Both the position numbers and the translations under genes were made by a program. Below the pieces are notes generated by a model. The model made no database searches. It was given only the letters and a program-made list of their open reading frames with translations, and was not told the DNA's origin. Below are positions 1-5,122 of a stretch of DNA of 5,122 nt, in pieces; positions within the stretch are counted from its first letter, which is position 1, and each line of letters starts with the position of its first letter. Source of the DNA: Candidatus Nitrosopumilus sp. (GTDB lineage: Archaea > Thermoproteota > Nitrososphaeria > Nitrososphaerales > Nitrosopumilaceae); assembly GCA_029863665.1 (NCBI GenBank), contig JAOTUX010000103.1:1-5122 (forward strand), read 5' to 3'.

Positions 1-92
1 TTCATGATGCAGGTACAAGTGACTTTCTTACGGGTTTGATGGAAAACCATGAGAAGATGACATGGATGCTAAGGGCAACTGCAAATTCCTAG
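1..92 (+). CDS. Dps-family ferritin-like protein, C-terminal end (5' partial)
   Basis: The frame whose first full codon is at position 3 is open from the left edge to TAG at 90-92. It encodes 29 residues that include GTSDFLTGLMENHEKMTWML. This matches the typical end of Dps proteins (DNA-binding proteins from starved cells), where G(T/D)xDFLTGLMExHEKxxWMLR forms the last part of the fourth helix of the four-helix bundle. Dps proteins form 12-subunit shells that oxidise Fe(II), usually with hydrogen peroxide, and store the iron, protecting DNA from oxidative damage. The ferroxidase ligands lie in the missing upstream part, so activity cannot be judged here. The protein ends a few residues after the conserved WMLR, so there is no long C-terminal extension. 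It is the only + strand gene and converges on the nitroreductase pseudogene. The family call is strong; the Dps versus Dps-like subgroup is not resolved. Confidence 0.85.
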   Translation, partial: HDAGTSDFLTGLMENHEKMTWMLRATANS

Positions 93-104
93 TTTTTTTA
101 TTTT
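93..104 (+). terminator. T-rich archaeal terminator after the dps-like gene
   Basis: Directly after the TAG stop there is a run of seven T, one A and four T. Archaeal RNA polymerase stops at such T-runs without needing a strong hairpin, so this is the likely 3' end of the Dps-like transcript. A second + strand T-run (171-176) could act as a backup. Confidence 0.6.
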
Positions 105-108
105 AAGA

Positions 109-118
109 TCCACGTGGA
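109..118. repeat. Perfect 10-bp palindrome TCCACGTGGA
   Basis: This is the only GC-containing dyad in an otherwise AT-rich gap, 16 bases past the Dps-like stop codon. The flanking bases do not continue the symmetry. It could be a protein-binding site or part of a 3'-end structure, but it may also be chance. Confidence 0.3.
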
Positions 119-230
119 AAACTAAATTAAATCAAAAAATCATCAGACTTTTTCACCGAAATAATAATAGTTTTTTGTTTGATGTTGTAGAATATCAAAA
201 TTTAATTTTAAATAATATCTTTAATACAAA

Positions 231-826
231 TTAGCCACATTTAGGATAACCAATACACAGAACAGAGGATGGTATCAAATCAGTTCAAATCACATTCATT
301 ACTTTTTTCTCATCAAACATACCTATCCATATTGAGCTCAAGCCCAAGCCTTGTGCTGCAAGCTGGGAATATGCTGTAGCAAGTGTTGCATCCTGTATTG
401 CAAATTTCTTCAGGATTCTTGCTGGAAAATCCAGTTTTACCCTGTCGGGATTTTTACAAAACACCAATACCAGTGGCGCATCAACATAAGGCTGCTTGTT
501 GCATGCCTCTATGAGGTCTTTTTTCTTTTTTGGGCTTTTGATGTAAAATATCTCAAATCCTTGAAAGTTTCCTGCAGTTGGTGCAGTGTCTGCAGCTGCA
601 ATGATTTTGTCTATTTTTTCAGTCTCTACAATCTTGTCGCTAAACTTTCTAGTTAGCGTCTTTTTGCCATTACAGTAAACAGATCTGTGTCAACAGATTC
701 AGTAACAGGGGAAGGCTTTAGGATTTCATTGAGTAATTGATTTCTTGTGTTTGATTCTTCCTTGATTGTTATGTTTGGCTCATATCCTTCAGGATATAGT
801 TTCTCAGAATTATCTGGTTGATTCAA
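231..826 (-). pseudogene. Nitroreductase-family flavoprotein, broken by a frameshift and an in-frame stop
   Basis: An intact copy would be about 198 residues, normal for FMN-dependent NAD(P)H nitroreductases (flavin enzymes reducing nitro groups, quinones or related acceptors). The first frame starts at TTG 826 and runs 57 codons through DLFTVMAKRR to TAA at 653-655. The conserved sequence then continues in another frame: TRKFSDKIVE, APTAGNFQGFEIFYI, APLVLVFCKNPDRV, FAIQDATLATAYSQLAAQGL and SSIWIGMFDEKKV. One base missing just after the second Arg of MAKRR would restore an RRxTRKF motif, as in the family. This second frame meets TGA at 285-287, yet conserved sequence goes on after it (TDLIPSSVLCIGYP) to TAA at 231-233. 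A Gly GGA to TGA change would explain the stop, since the family often has a Gly there. The TATA-like box at 850-858 suggests the promoter is preserved. Two separate lesions argue for a real pseudogene, though sequencing error at one site cannot be excluded. Confidence 0.8.
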
Positions 827-849
827 TTATGTTTTATGAGAAATACAGT

Positions 850-858
850 TATTTAATT
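850..858 (-). promoter_or_regulatory. TATA-like box of the nitroreductase pseudogene
   Basis: On the - strand this reads AATTAAATA, centred about 28 bases before TTG 826. That is the spacing expected if transcription starts at the start codon (leaderless mRNA), and it supports TTG as the original start. Confidence 0.4.
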
Positions 859-873
859 ATTCTTAGTCTGGAA

Positions 874-1311
874 TTATTTTTTAGTACTCTTTTTTCTAAT
901 TTTCTTTTGAGTCTTGTCTGCTGCCTTGAATCCATACTTTGCAATCTTTGCTTTCTTTGCAAGCTTGATTGCCTTGAGAATTTTTACTCCTGAAAATATT
1001 GGAATCAAAATTACCATGGCAACATCAAGCCAATACTTTTTTAGAAATAACCTCCAATCCCTTATTTTCATGTATTTTAGTAAGAGATCAAATGAAAGCA
1101 GGGAGAGCATCACATACAGTACCATTCCATTGATCTCCTTTAACTGCTGTGGAATCTCAACTATAGGAATTTCCCACCCAAGCGTCTTGTATTCAGAGAA
1201 AAAAAGTATTACAAAATAAAATATTACAAGAAACAGAATTAAGTATTCTAATGATAAGACAAATCTTCTATTAGGATTTCTTAAGAAATCAGAATTCATA
1301 ATTTTATTCAT
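874..1311 (-). CDS. Small membrane protein resembling a voltage-sensor domain without a pore
   Basis: The 145-residue protein has hydrophobic segments at about 18-38, 63-81 and 94-108, then an amphipathic stretch at 110-125 with Lys at every third position (K110, K113, K116, K119, K122, K125). This order resembles S1-S4 of voltage-gated cation channels: an acidic residue in the second segment (D75, in SFDLLLKYMK), an Asp in the third (YWLDVAMVILIP, like S3) and an S4-like row of positive charges. The pore helices and selectivity filter that normally follow are absent; the protein ends in a Lys-rich tail instead. It may be a voltage-sensor-only protein, a proton channel, or simply a basic membrane protein. 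The start is uncertain: ATG 1311 has no Shine-Dalgarno site, and an in-frame ATG at 1299 lies about 25 bases from a TATA-like box, which would give 141 residues. It sits 43 bases downstream of the cyclase gene. Coding is well supported; the function is tentative. Confidence 0.7.
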   Translation of the reverse strand: MNKIMNSDFLRNPNRRFVLSLEYLILFLVIFYFVILFFSEYKTLGWEIPIVEIPQQLKEINGMVLYVMLSLLSFDLLLKYMKIRDWRLFLKKYWLDVAMVILIPIFSGVKILKAIKLAKKAKIAKYGFKAADKTQKKIRKKSTKK

Positions 1312-1318
1312 TTTTTTG

Positions 1319-1327
1319 TATAATAAA
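1319..1327 (-). promoter_or_regulatory. TATA-like box for the voltage-sensor-like gene
   Basis: On the - strand this reads TTTATTATA, centred about 24 bases before ATG 1299 but only about 12 before ATG 1311. If it is the real box and the transcript is leaderless, the start is 1299. It overlaps the T-rich region that ends the cyclase gene. Confidence 0.4.
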
Positions 1328-1337
1328 AATGAAAAAA
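1325..1337 (-). terminator. T-rich terminator after the sensor cyclase gene
   Basis: On the - strand, starting 17 bases past the cyclase stop codon, there are T6 (1337-1332) and T5 (1329-1325) runs close together, the usual form of an archaeal terminator. It is packed against the promoter of the next gene. Confidence 0.5.
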
Positions 1338-1354
1338 GAATAATGGATAAAATT

Positions 1355-3067
1355 TTATTTTCTTGTCACAATGAAAACCACATATTCAAGTCCCTTTATC
1401 AAACTCTGATCAATCTTTGTAAACTTGAATTTCTCAGAGTCTTTTGTTTTTTGGTACAATGAATCCCCTATGACCACAGTATCTGGCAATGCATACTGAT
1501 TAATCTTAAAGCAATGGTTTACTGGCTCCCCAAATATGTCTTGGATTACTGCAGTAGTGGATTTTGTAATGTTGACATATCCTACTGTGGAACTTATTCT
1601 GTAGGCTATTCCTGGCAGATCTTTTGTTTTTAGTTTTTCATTTAGATCTTCATTAGAGTATGCAATGTCAAGACAGCATTCAATTGTGTCTTCACTTGTA
1701 ATTTGAGATGTAAGTGGAAAGTAGAACAGCAAAGAATCATCCACAACTTTAACAGATGTTCCGTTGTGTTTTTCAACTATCTTTGAGACGTGTTCGATAA
1801 ATTCATCATAGTATGTTTTGGATTGTTCCTCTGAAAGTGACTCCTTTATCATTATAGAGCCAACAATGTCTACAAGACATACACAGCATTCTTTCTTTTC
1901 CTCTGAATACTTCATCAAGATATGTTCTTGCTGCTTGATGATGTTCTCACGCTTTGTTATTGCAGATATTGTCTCTTTAACGGTCTTTGCCATGGAGTCA
2001 AATGATGATGATAACTCTCCAATCTCGTCGTTTGTCTGAATGTTTGTCTGTACATCAAAGTTACCTTTTGAGATCTCATTTGTGGCATTTCTTAGCTTTT
2101 GTATTGGATGGGATATTCTTCTTGAGAGTACAAAGGTTGTAACACTAGCTGCTGCCATTATGCCTCCTCCAATTACTATTATTTTTTCTTGCAGTTCGTA
2201 TATTGGTGCAAGAACCACATCCTCATCTACTTCTGTAATAAGGACAAAACCTAAACTCTGCTCACAATAGGATACACCAAAAATGTCCACGCCACGATAA
2301 TCAGTATATGTCATGCCACTTATGCTCAATCCGTTATCAAAGCACTGGGTTACTGGCTCAGACTCTACCTTCTGTTTGAATGGTGCGTCATTTACAAAAA
2401 TAGATTCAGATATCATCTTTCTGTCTTTGTTTACAAGGTAGACCTCGCCAGTCTCTTGCAGGCCAAATCTGTTGAGAAGAATACTGTCAAAGACAGATGT
2501 GTGGGTAGTGGCAATGATTGTACCTAGAGAGGATTTTGTCTCCCCCATAATTGGAACAGATATTTTTAGCAGTCGCTCTTTGCTCTTGTCTTGAATGAAC
2601 TTTACGTTTGTCTTTGCAAGACCCAATTCAGAAGGAGGTACTCTTTCTGAAAATTCTTCATTTAGAGAAAATATTGGGGTTCCTAGGCGATTGACAATTT
2701 TTAGATCCTTTAGTCCTCCACTAAATTCTAACTGAAATGATTTTACCTGTTGCTCTATGATGTCTTTTTCTTTAGATAGATTATGTCCAAATGTGACATC
2801 ATCTAGTCCTGCAGTGTTCAGCAAAAAATTTTGTATCATATCATTATCTGCAAGAGATTCAATACCATCAATTCTTTGCTTTATTATGGATGAAACAGTG
2901 GATCCTCTTTCTTCAGACTCGTCTGCAAGTGCTTGCTCTACATTTGTCTTAAGAATAGAATCAGTAAGGTTGAATGCAAGTGTAGTAGTTACGGCAATTG
3001 ATACAAGAGATATTGCCAGAACCAAAAAAAGTAATTTGGTTCCAATGCTGAGAAACGACTTGCCCAT
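1355..3067 (-). CDS. Membrane sensor with Cache-like domain, HAMP and class III nucleotide cyclase
   Basis: The 570-residue protein probably senses an external ligand and makes a cyclic nucleotide in the cytoplasm. It has an N-terminal membrane helix (about 11-33), an extracytoplasmic domain of about 260 residues with double-Cache features (GEVYLVNKDRKMIS near 207-220), a second helix (295-314), HAMP (315-367, with P321, N327 and DEIGEL near 347-352), a helical linker, then the cyclase domain (393-565). In the cyclase, D400 (CLVDIVGS) and D444 (KVVDDSLLFYF) match the two metal-binding Asp residues. K440 and D510 (QDIFGEPVN) match the ATP-selecting Lys/Asp pair, and N517 matches the conserved Asn. 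Two changes stand out: the usual Gly-Asp is Asp-Asp (443-444), and the transition-state Arg is Lys (K521). Activity may therefore be low or altered, or the domain may only bind nucleotide. ATG 3067 is supported by a TATA box about 25 bases upstream. No receiver or kinase domain is present. Confidence 0.85.
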   Translation of the reverse strand: MGKSFLSIGTKLLFLVLAISLVSIAVTTTLAFNLTDSILKTNVEQALADESEERGSTVSSIIKQRIDGIESLADNDMIQNFLLNTAGLDDVTFGHNLSKEKDIIEQQVKSFQLEFSGGLKDLKIVNRLGTPIFSLNEEFSERVPPSELGLAKTNVKFIQDKSKERLLKISVPIMGETKSSLGTIIATTHTSVFDSILLNRFGLQETGEVYLVNKDRKMISESIFVNDAPFKQKVESEPVTQCFDNGLSISGMTYTDYRGVDIFGVSYCEQSLGFVLITEVDEDVVLAPIYELQEKIIVIGGGIMAAASVTTFVLSRRISHPIQKLRNATNEISKGNFDVQTNIQTNDEIGELSSSFDSMAKTVKETISAITKRENIIKQQEHILMKYSEEKKECCVCLVDIVGSIMIKESLSEEQSKTYYDEFIEHVSKIVEKHNGTSVKVVDDSLLFYFPLTSQITSEDTIECCLDIAYSNEDLNEKLKTKDLPGIAYRISSTVGYVNITKSTTAVIQDIFGEPVNHCFKINQYALPDTVVIGDSLYQKTKDSEKFKFTKIDQSLIKGLEYVVFIVTRK

Positions 3068-3086
3068 TTACTGAATTGGTTGTTTT

Positions 3087-3097
3087 GATATATTTAA
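3087..3097 (-). promoter_or_regulatory. TATA box of the sensor cyclase gene
   Basis: On the - strand this reads TTAAATATATC, centred 25 bases before ATG 3067. It is a good archaeal TATA element and implies a leaderless transcript starting at or next to the ATG. No Shine-Dalgarno sequence is present. Confidence 0.6.
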
Positions 3098-3112
3098 CAG
3101 TACGCGGGTTGT

Positions 3113-3122
3113 GTTTCGAAAC
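3113..3122. repeat. Perfect 10-bp palindrome GTTTCGAAAC between the MBL and cyclase genes
   Basis: The dyad lies about 50 bases before the cyclase start and about 15 bases upstream of its TATA box, where archaeal activators or repressors can bind. GTAC tetramers occur on both sides (3100-3103 and 3125-3128) but are not centred on the same axis. It also lies in the 3' region of the upstream MBL gene, so it could belong to that transcript's end. The role is unproven. Confidence 0.35.
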
Positions 3123-3145
3123 TTGTACCAGAAAATATTCACAGA

Positions 3146-4558
3146 CTATGATTCAAGATAATTTTTCATTGCTTGACAATGCTCTGTCATGAACTCATCT
3201 AAATTGTTGAGTTTTCCTTGCCATTGTTCAGTGGTTATTTCAACGCATTTTTCAACAGCATTATCAGAACCAACTAGAATTACTGCTTCTTTGACATTGT
3301 CCATTACATCCAGCGCAAACTGTTTGTTCTGCTTGATATGATCCTTTGTAGTTAAAATTCCAGTGTGTCCTGAAACCAATACATCAAAATCATTTATCAG
3401 CATGTCATGTGTCTGCAGATACTGATCCATATCTGGAGTCACAGCAAATGCTCGATATGGTGTGATTCCAGGTCTCAGTAAATCCACTGCCATTGCAATA
3501 TTACCATCTGGAATTGTAATTATGAGGTCACCGTTTGAGTGATAGTTTCCAATAAAATGCAGTTCTAATATTTTGTCTCCAATTGACAGGGTATACATAT
3601 CATCATCAAATGTAATGGTTGGGATTGGTCTATTTGGGTCATTTTCCTGTATCAATACATCTGCAGTTTGCTTGTGTGAGATGTACTGTGTGTCTGCAGG
3701 AAATATCTGTCCTGCAGCACTAGTATGGTCTTGATGATGGTGTGAGTATATCATGTGAGTAATTGGTTCATCAGTTACTTCTTTAATTGCGTCGATGTAT
3801 TTTTCTCCAATTGGTTGTGGCGCATCAATTACAATTACCCCTTCTCCTGTTGTTAGAAACATTGTCTGGTAACCGTTTCCAATCAACCAGTATACACCAT
3901 CAGCAATTTCTGTTACAGAATATCCTTTTTCAGCATCAATGATAGGAGGTTGAATAGTGTACTCGAGGATTTTATCAAATATCCCTGTTGTTTCATTCAT
4001 TGTATTTGAGCACTCACCTGAATGTTTTAGTGTTATATGTGATGTATTAAGCATACAAGGATTACCATAACTTATTCCATCAACTCCACACATTGGATTG
4101 TATTCTAATGTACATGCCAAATTTGGTAATTCAGTTTGCCATCCTCTGTTTTTTAGATTGTCAACTGAATGTTCATGGACACATGCAGGGGAAGAATCAT
4201 GTGATTTGAACATAAGATGTTTTCCTTCTGCACAGATTACGTTATCTGCAGAGATTCCCGCATGCCCTTGATGTAGCGGTTTTAGGTATGGCTGTGTCTT
4301 GCCATCCATTGTACAAACCTTGCCTGGATATGCTCCAGGACCACATCTGTCATTCAGCACACATATCTCTCCTAACGATGTAAAGCCTGGTGCACATACG
4401 CCTTTGTATGGTAGATGACGAGTTGATTTCTCATTGTGTTTCATCGATGTATTTTCCTCATGATGAGATGGATTATGGTATGCAAAAACAAAATTATCAC
4501 TTACAGAAACGGTAAGCATTACAGAAAAAACCAAAATTACAAAAAATCCAATTTTCAC
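3146..4558 (-). CDS. Secreted Kazal-like / metallo-beta-lactamase-fold hydrolase fusion
   Basis: The 470-residue protein is probably exported. It starts with a signal peptide (1-26, ending FVFA) and a His/Ser-rich stretch. Next is a Cys-rich segment (C55, C66, C72, C82; DRCGPGAYPGKVC) and a module at 91-140 with PLHQ, GI, ICAEGKHLMFKS, SPACV and RGW, a pattern I recall from other Thaumarchaeota exported proteins. A Kazal-like domain follows (149-183: CTLEYNPMCGVDGISYGNPC, then SGEC) with four Cys. Kazal domains often inhibit serine proteases. The C-terminal part (about 212-470) is an MBL-fold enzyme with a complete dinuclear metal site: H273, H275, D277 and H278 (HxHxDH), H340, D359 and H398. 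MBL enzymes hydrolyse beta-lactams, lactones, thioesters or phosphoesters; the substrate here is unknown. Twelve Cys in total (ten before the MBL part, plus C438 and C461) fit disulfides outside the membrane. The start is GTG 4558, with a TATA box 27 bases upstream. Confidence 0.88.
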   Translation of the reverse strand: MKIGFFVILVFSVMLTVSVSDNFVFAYHNPSHHEENTSMKHNEKSTRHLPYKGVCAPGFTSLGEICVLNDRCGPGAYPGKVCTMDGKTQPYLKPLHQGHAGISADNVICAEGKHLMFKSHDSSPACVHEHSVDNLKNRGWQTELPNLACTLEYNPMCGVDGISYGNPCMLNTSHITLKHSGECSNTMNETTGIFDKILEYTIQPPIIDAEKGYSVTEIADGVYWLIGNGYQTMFLTTGEGVIVIDAPQPIGEKYIDAIKEVTDEPITHMIYSHHHQDHTSAAGQIFPADTQYISHKQTADVLIQENDPNRPIPTITFDDDMYTLSIGDKILELHFIGNYHSNGDLIITIPDGNIAMAVDLLRPGITPYRAFAVTPDMDQYLQTHDMLINDFDVLVSGHTGILTTKDHIKQNKQFALDVMDNVKEAVILVGSDNAVEKCVEITTEQWQGKLNNLDEFMTEHCQAMKNYLES

Positions 4559-4579
4559 AAGAATTACTTTATCAACCTA

Positions 4580-4589
4580 GTATTTATTT
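4580..4589 (-). promoter_or_regulatory. TATA-like box of the Kazal/MBL gene
   Basis: On the - strand this reads AAATAAATAC, centred about 27 bases before GTG 4558. The spacing fits a leaderless transcript and supports the GTG start, which also begins a clean signal peptide. Confidence 0.5.
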
Positions 4590-4624
4590 CAAAATTATTG
4601 GAGTTTGGAAATAGAGATGTTTAA

Positions 4625-5122
4625 TTATTTATTCAAATACCAATCCCTTGATTCCAGCCAATCAATCTCTGCAATCATTTCATCGACTTTTTTTACTATG
4701 GCAAATACTGATTTGTATTCCGCATACATATCTGCCTCTTCTTCTTTTGTCAATACATCTGCCTCGGCATCATCAAAAAACTTGTTTTCTTTGTGCAAGT
4801 GATCTTTTAGAAACACTCCATATGCTTTGAGGTATCGTGAAACAGGCTCTCTTTCATCATTTCCATCTTTCCATTGTTTAAGATGACGAGATATTAGCTG
4901 TGCTACATTCCTGCCAAATTCGTGCTCTACGAGAAACTTGTGAATCTCTTCTTTTAGTGATTCATGGCTTGCAACGCATGGAAAATAGGAATCTTCTTCT
5001 CTGGAATGATGGATGGTATCTACAAATTCAGATATTATTATAGTAATTTTTGTCAAATCAGAAAATGGGATTTCTGTACCTTTTTTCAACTCCTCAGAAC
5101 ATTTGAATACTATTTTTTCCAG
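4625..5122 (-). CDS. Hemerythrin-like (HHE) metal-binding protein, 5' partial
   Basis: The frame is open from the right edge to TAA at 4625-4627, giving 165 visible residues; the true start lies outside the window. An internal TTG at 5089 is not the start, because coding sequence continues before it. Counting from the edge, it shows the HHE pattern: EFVDTIHHSREEDSYFP (H38, H39, E42/E43), then FLVEHEFGRNV (H67), then VFLKDHLHKENKFFDDAE (H108, E112). These are the usual ligands of a di-iron site in a four-helix bundle; the first ligand His, normally about 40 residues before the HH pair, is missing here. Such cytoplasmic proteins bind oxygen, nitric oxide or iron and can sense or buffer them; which applies here is unknown. 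It closes 66 bases before the GTG of the Kazal/MBL gene, which has its own promoter, so co-transcription is not required. No fusion to another domain is visible at the C-terminus. Confidence 0.82.
   Translation of the reverse strand: MEKIVFKCSEELKKGTEIPFSDLTKITIIISEFVDTIHHSREEDSYFPCVASHESLKEEIHKFLVEHEFGRNVAQLISRHLKQWKDGNDEREPVSRYLKAYGVFLKDHLHKENKFFDDAEADVLTKEEEADMYAEYKSVFAIVKKVDEMIAEIDWLESRDWYLNK

Larger units (their letters stand above)
93..230. other. AT-rich convergent intergenic region
   Basis: This 138-base gap lies between the end of the Dps-like gene and the end of the nitroreductase pseudogene, which face each other. It holds T-runs usable on the + strand (93-104, 171-176) and an A-run (134-139) that reads as T6 on the - strand. 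That fits bidirectional termination. It also contains one perfect 10-base palindrome at 109-118. I see no start codon with a coding frame, no RNA gene and no clear hairpin; the AT-rich inverted matches are imperfect and of low complexity. Confidence 0.5.

Noticed and set aside
123..210. Possible long inverted repeat (AAATTAAAT with ATTTAATTT)
   Set aside because: The arms are short, purely A and T, imperfect when extended and 65 or more bases apart, so chance pairing is likely.
285..287. TGA read as selenocysteine inside the nitroreductase
   Set aside because: The family normally has Gly, not Cys, at this place. No Sec insertion element is visible, selenocysteine use is not known in this archaeal group, and a separate frameshift already breaks the gene.
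285..467. Separate 60-residue gene starting at TTG 467
   Set aside because: The same frame upstream of 467 encodes continuous nitroreductase sequence (DAPLVLVF and earlier), so this TTG is internal to the broken gene.
351..656. Open frame on the + strand, 101 codons
   Set aside because: It is antisense to the nitroreductase remnant, rich in Cys and Phe in a way typical of shadow frames, and shows no family motif.
645..665. Programmed ribosomal frameshift joining the two nitroreductase frames
   Set aside because: The A-run is only five bases, there is no slippery heptamer or downstream structure, and the later in-frame TGA would still stop the protein before its conserved end.
914..1219. Open frame on the + strand, 101 codons
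   Set aside because: It lies wholly antisense to the membrane-protein gene, which has a coherent hydrophobic pattern and a regular Lys repeat.
2757..3074. Open frame on the + strand, 105 codons
   Set aside because: It is antisense to the N-terminal sensor part of the cyclase, which has clear domains and its own promoter.
4605..4830. Overlapping open frames on the + strand
   Set aside because: They are antisense to the hemerythrin-like gene and have no recognisable motif.
5087..5089. TTG as the start of the hemerythrin-like gene
   Set aside because: The frame continues in coding style to the window edge, and the first metal-ligand helix of the family must lie upstream.

Overview
This 5.1 kb, AT-rich window most likely comes from a marine ammonia-oxidising archaeon (Nitrososphaerota/Thaumarchaeota, Nitrosopumilus-like). 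Three things suggest this. The genes are compact, each with its own archaeal TATA-like box about 25-27 bases from the start codon, and there is no Shine-Dalgarno sequence. One secreted protein carries a Cys-rich module (PL.Q...GI...IC..G..L..K...SPACV....L..RGW) that I recall from many Nitrosopumilus proteins. There is also a two-membrane-helix extracytoplasmic sensor joined to HAMP and a class III nucleotide cyclase. The assignment rests on recognition, not on a database search.

Layout. The left edge holds the last 29 codons of a Dps-type ferritin on the + strand (1-92), followed by a T-rich terminator and an AT-rich convergent intergenic stretch (93-230). Everything else is on the - strand. 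From left to right: a nitroreductase-family pseudogene (231-826) broken by a one-base frameshift and an in-frame TGA; a small lysine-rich membrane protein that looks like a voltage-sensor domain without a pore (874-1311); a sensor cyclase with TM, Cache-like domain, TM, HAMP and cyclase domain (1355-3067); a secreted protein joining a Thaumarchaeota-type Cys-rich region and a Kazal-like domain to a metallo-beta-lactamase-fold enzyme (3146-4558); and the C-terminal part of a hemerythrin-like (HHE) metal-binding protein (4625-5122, open at the right edge).

How the genes relate. They are transcribed in the same direction, but each intact start has its own TATA candidate, so this looks like a row of single-gene units, not one operon. 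Themes are metal and oxidant handling (Dps, hemerythrin-like protein, flavin nitroreductase remnant), envelope sensing with second-messenger output (cyclase), membrane potential or ion sensing (voltage-sensor-like protein) and a secreted hydrolase. No shared pathway can be shown from the sequence alone. I saw no tRNA, rRNA, CRISPR array, insertion sequence or attachment site. The points most worth following are the Kazal/MBL fusion, the pore-less voltage-sensor-like protein and the doubly broken nitroreductase.
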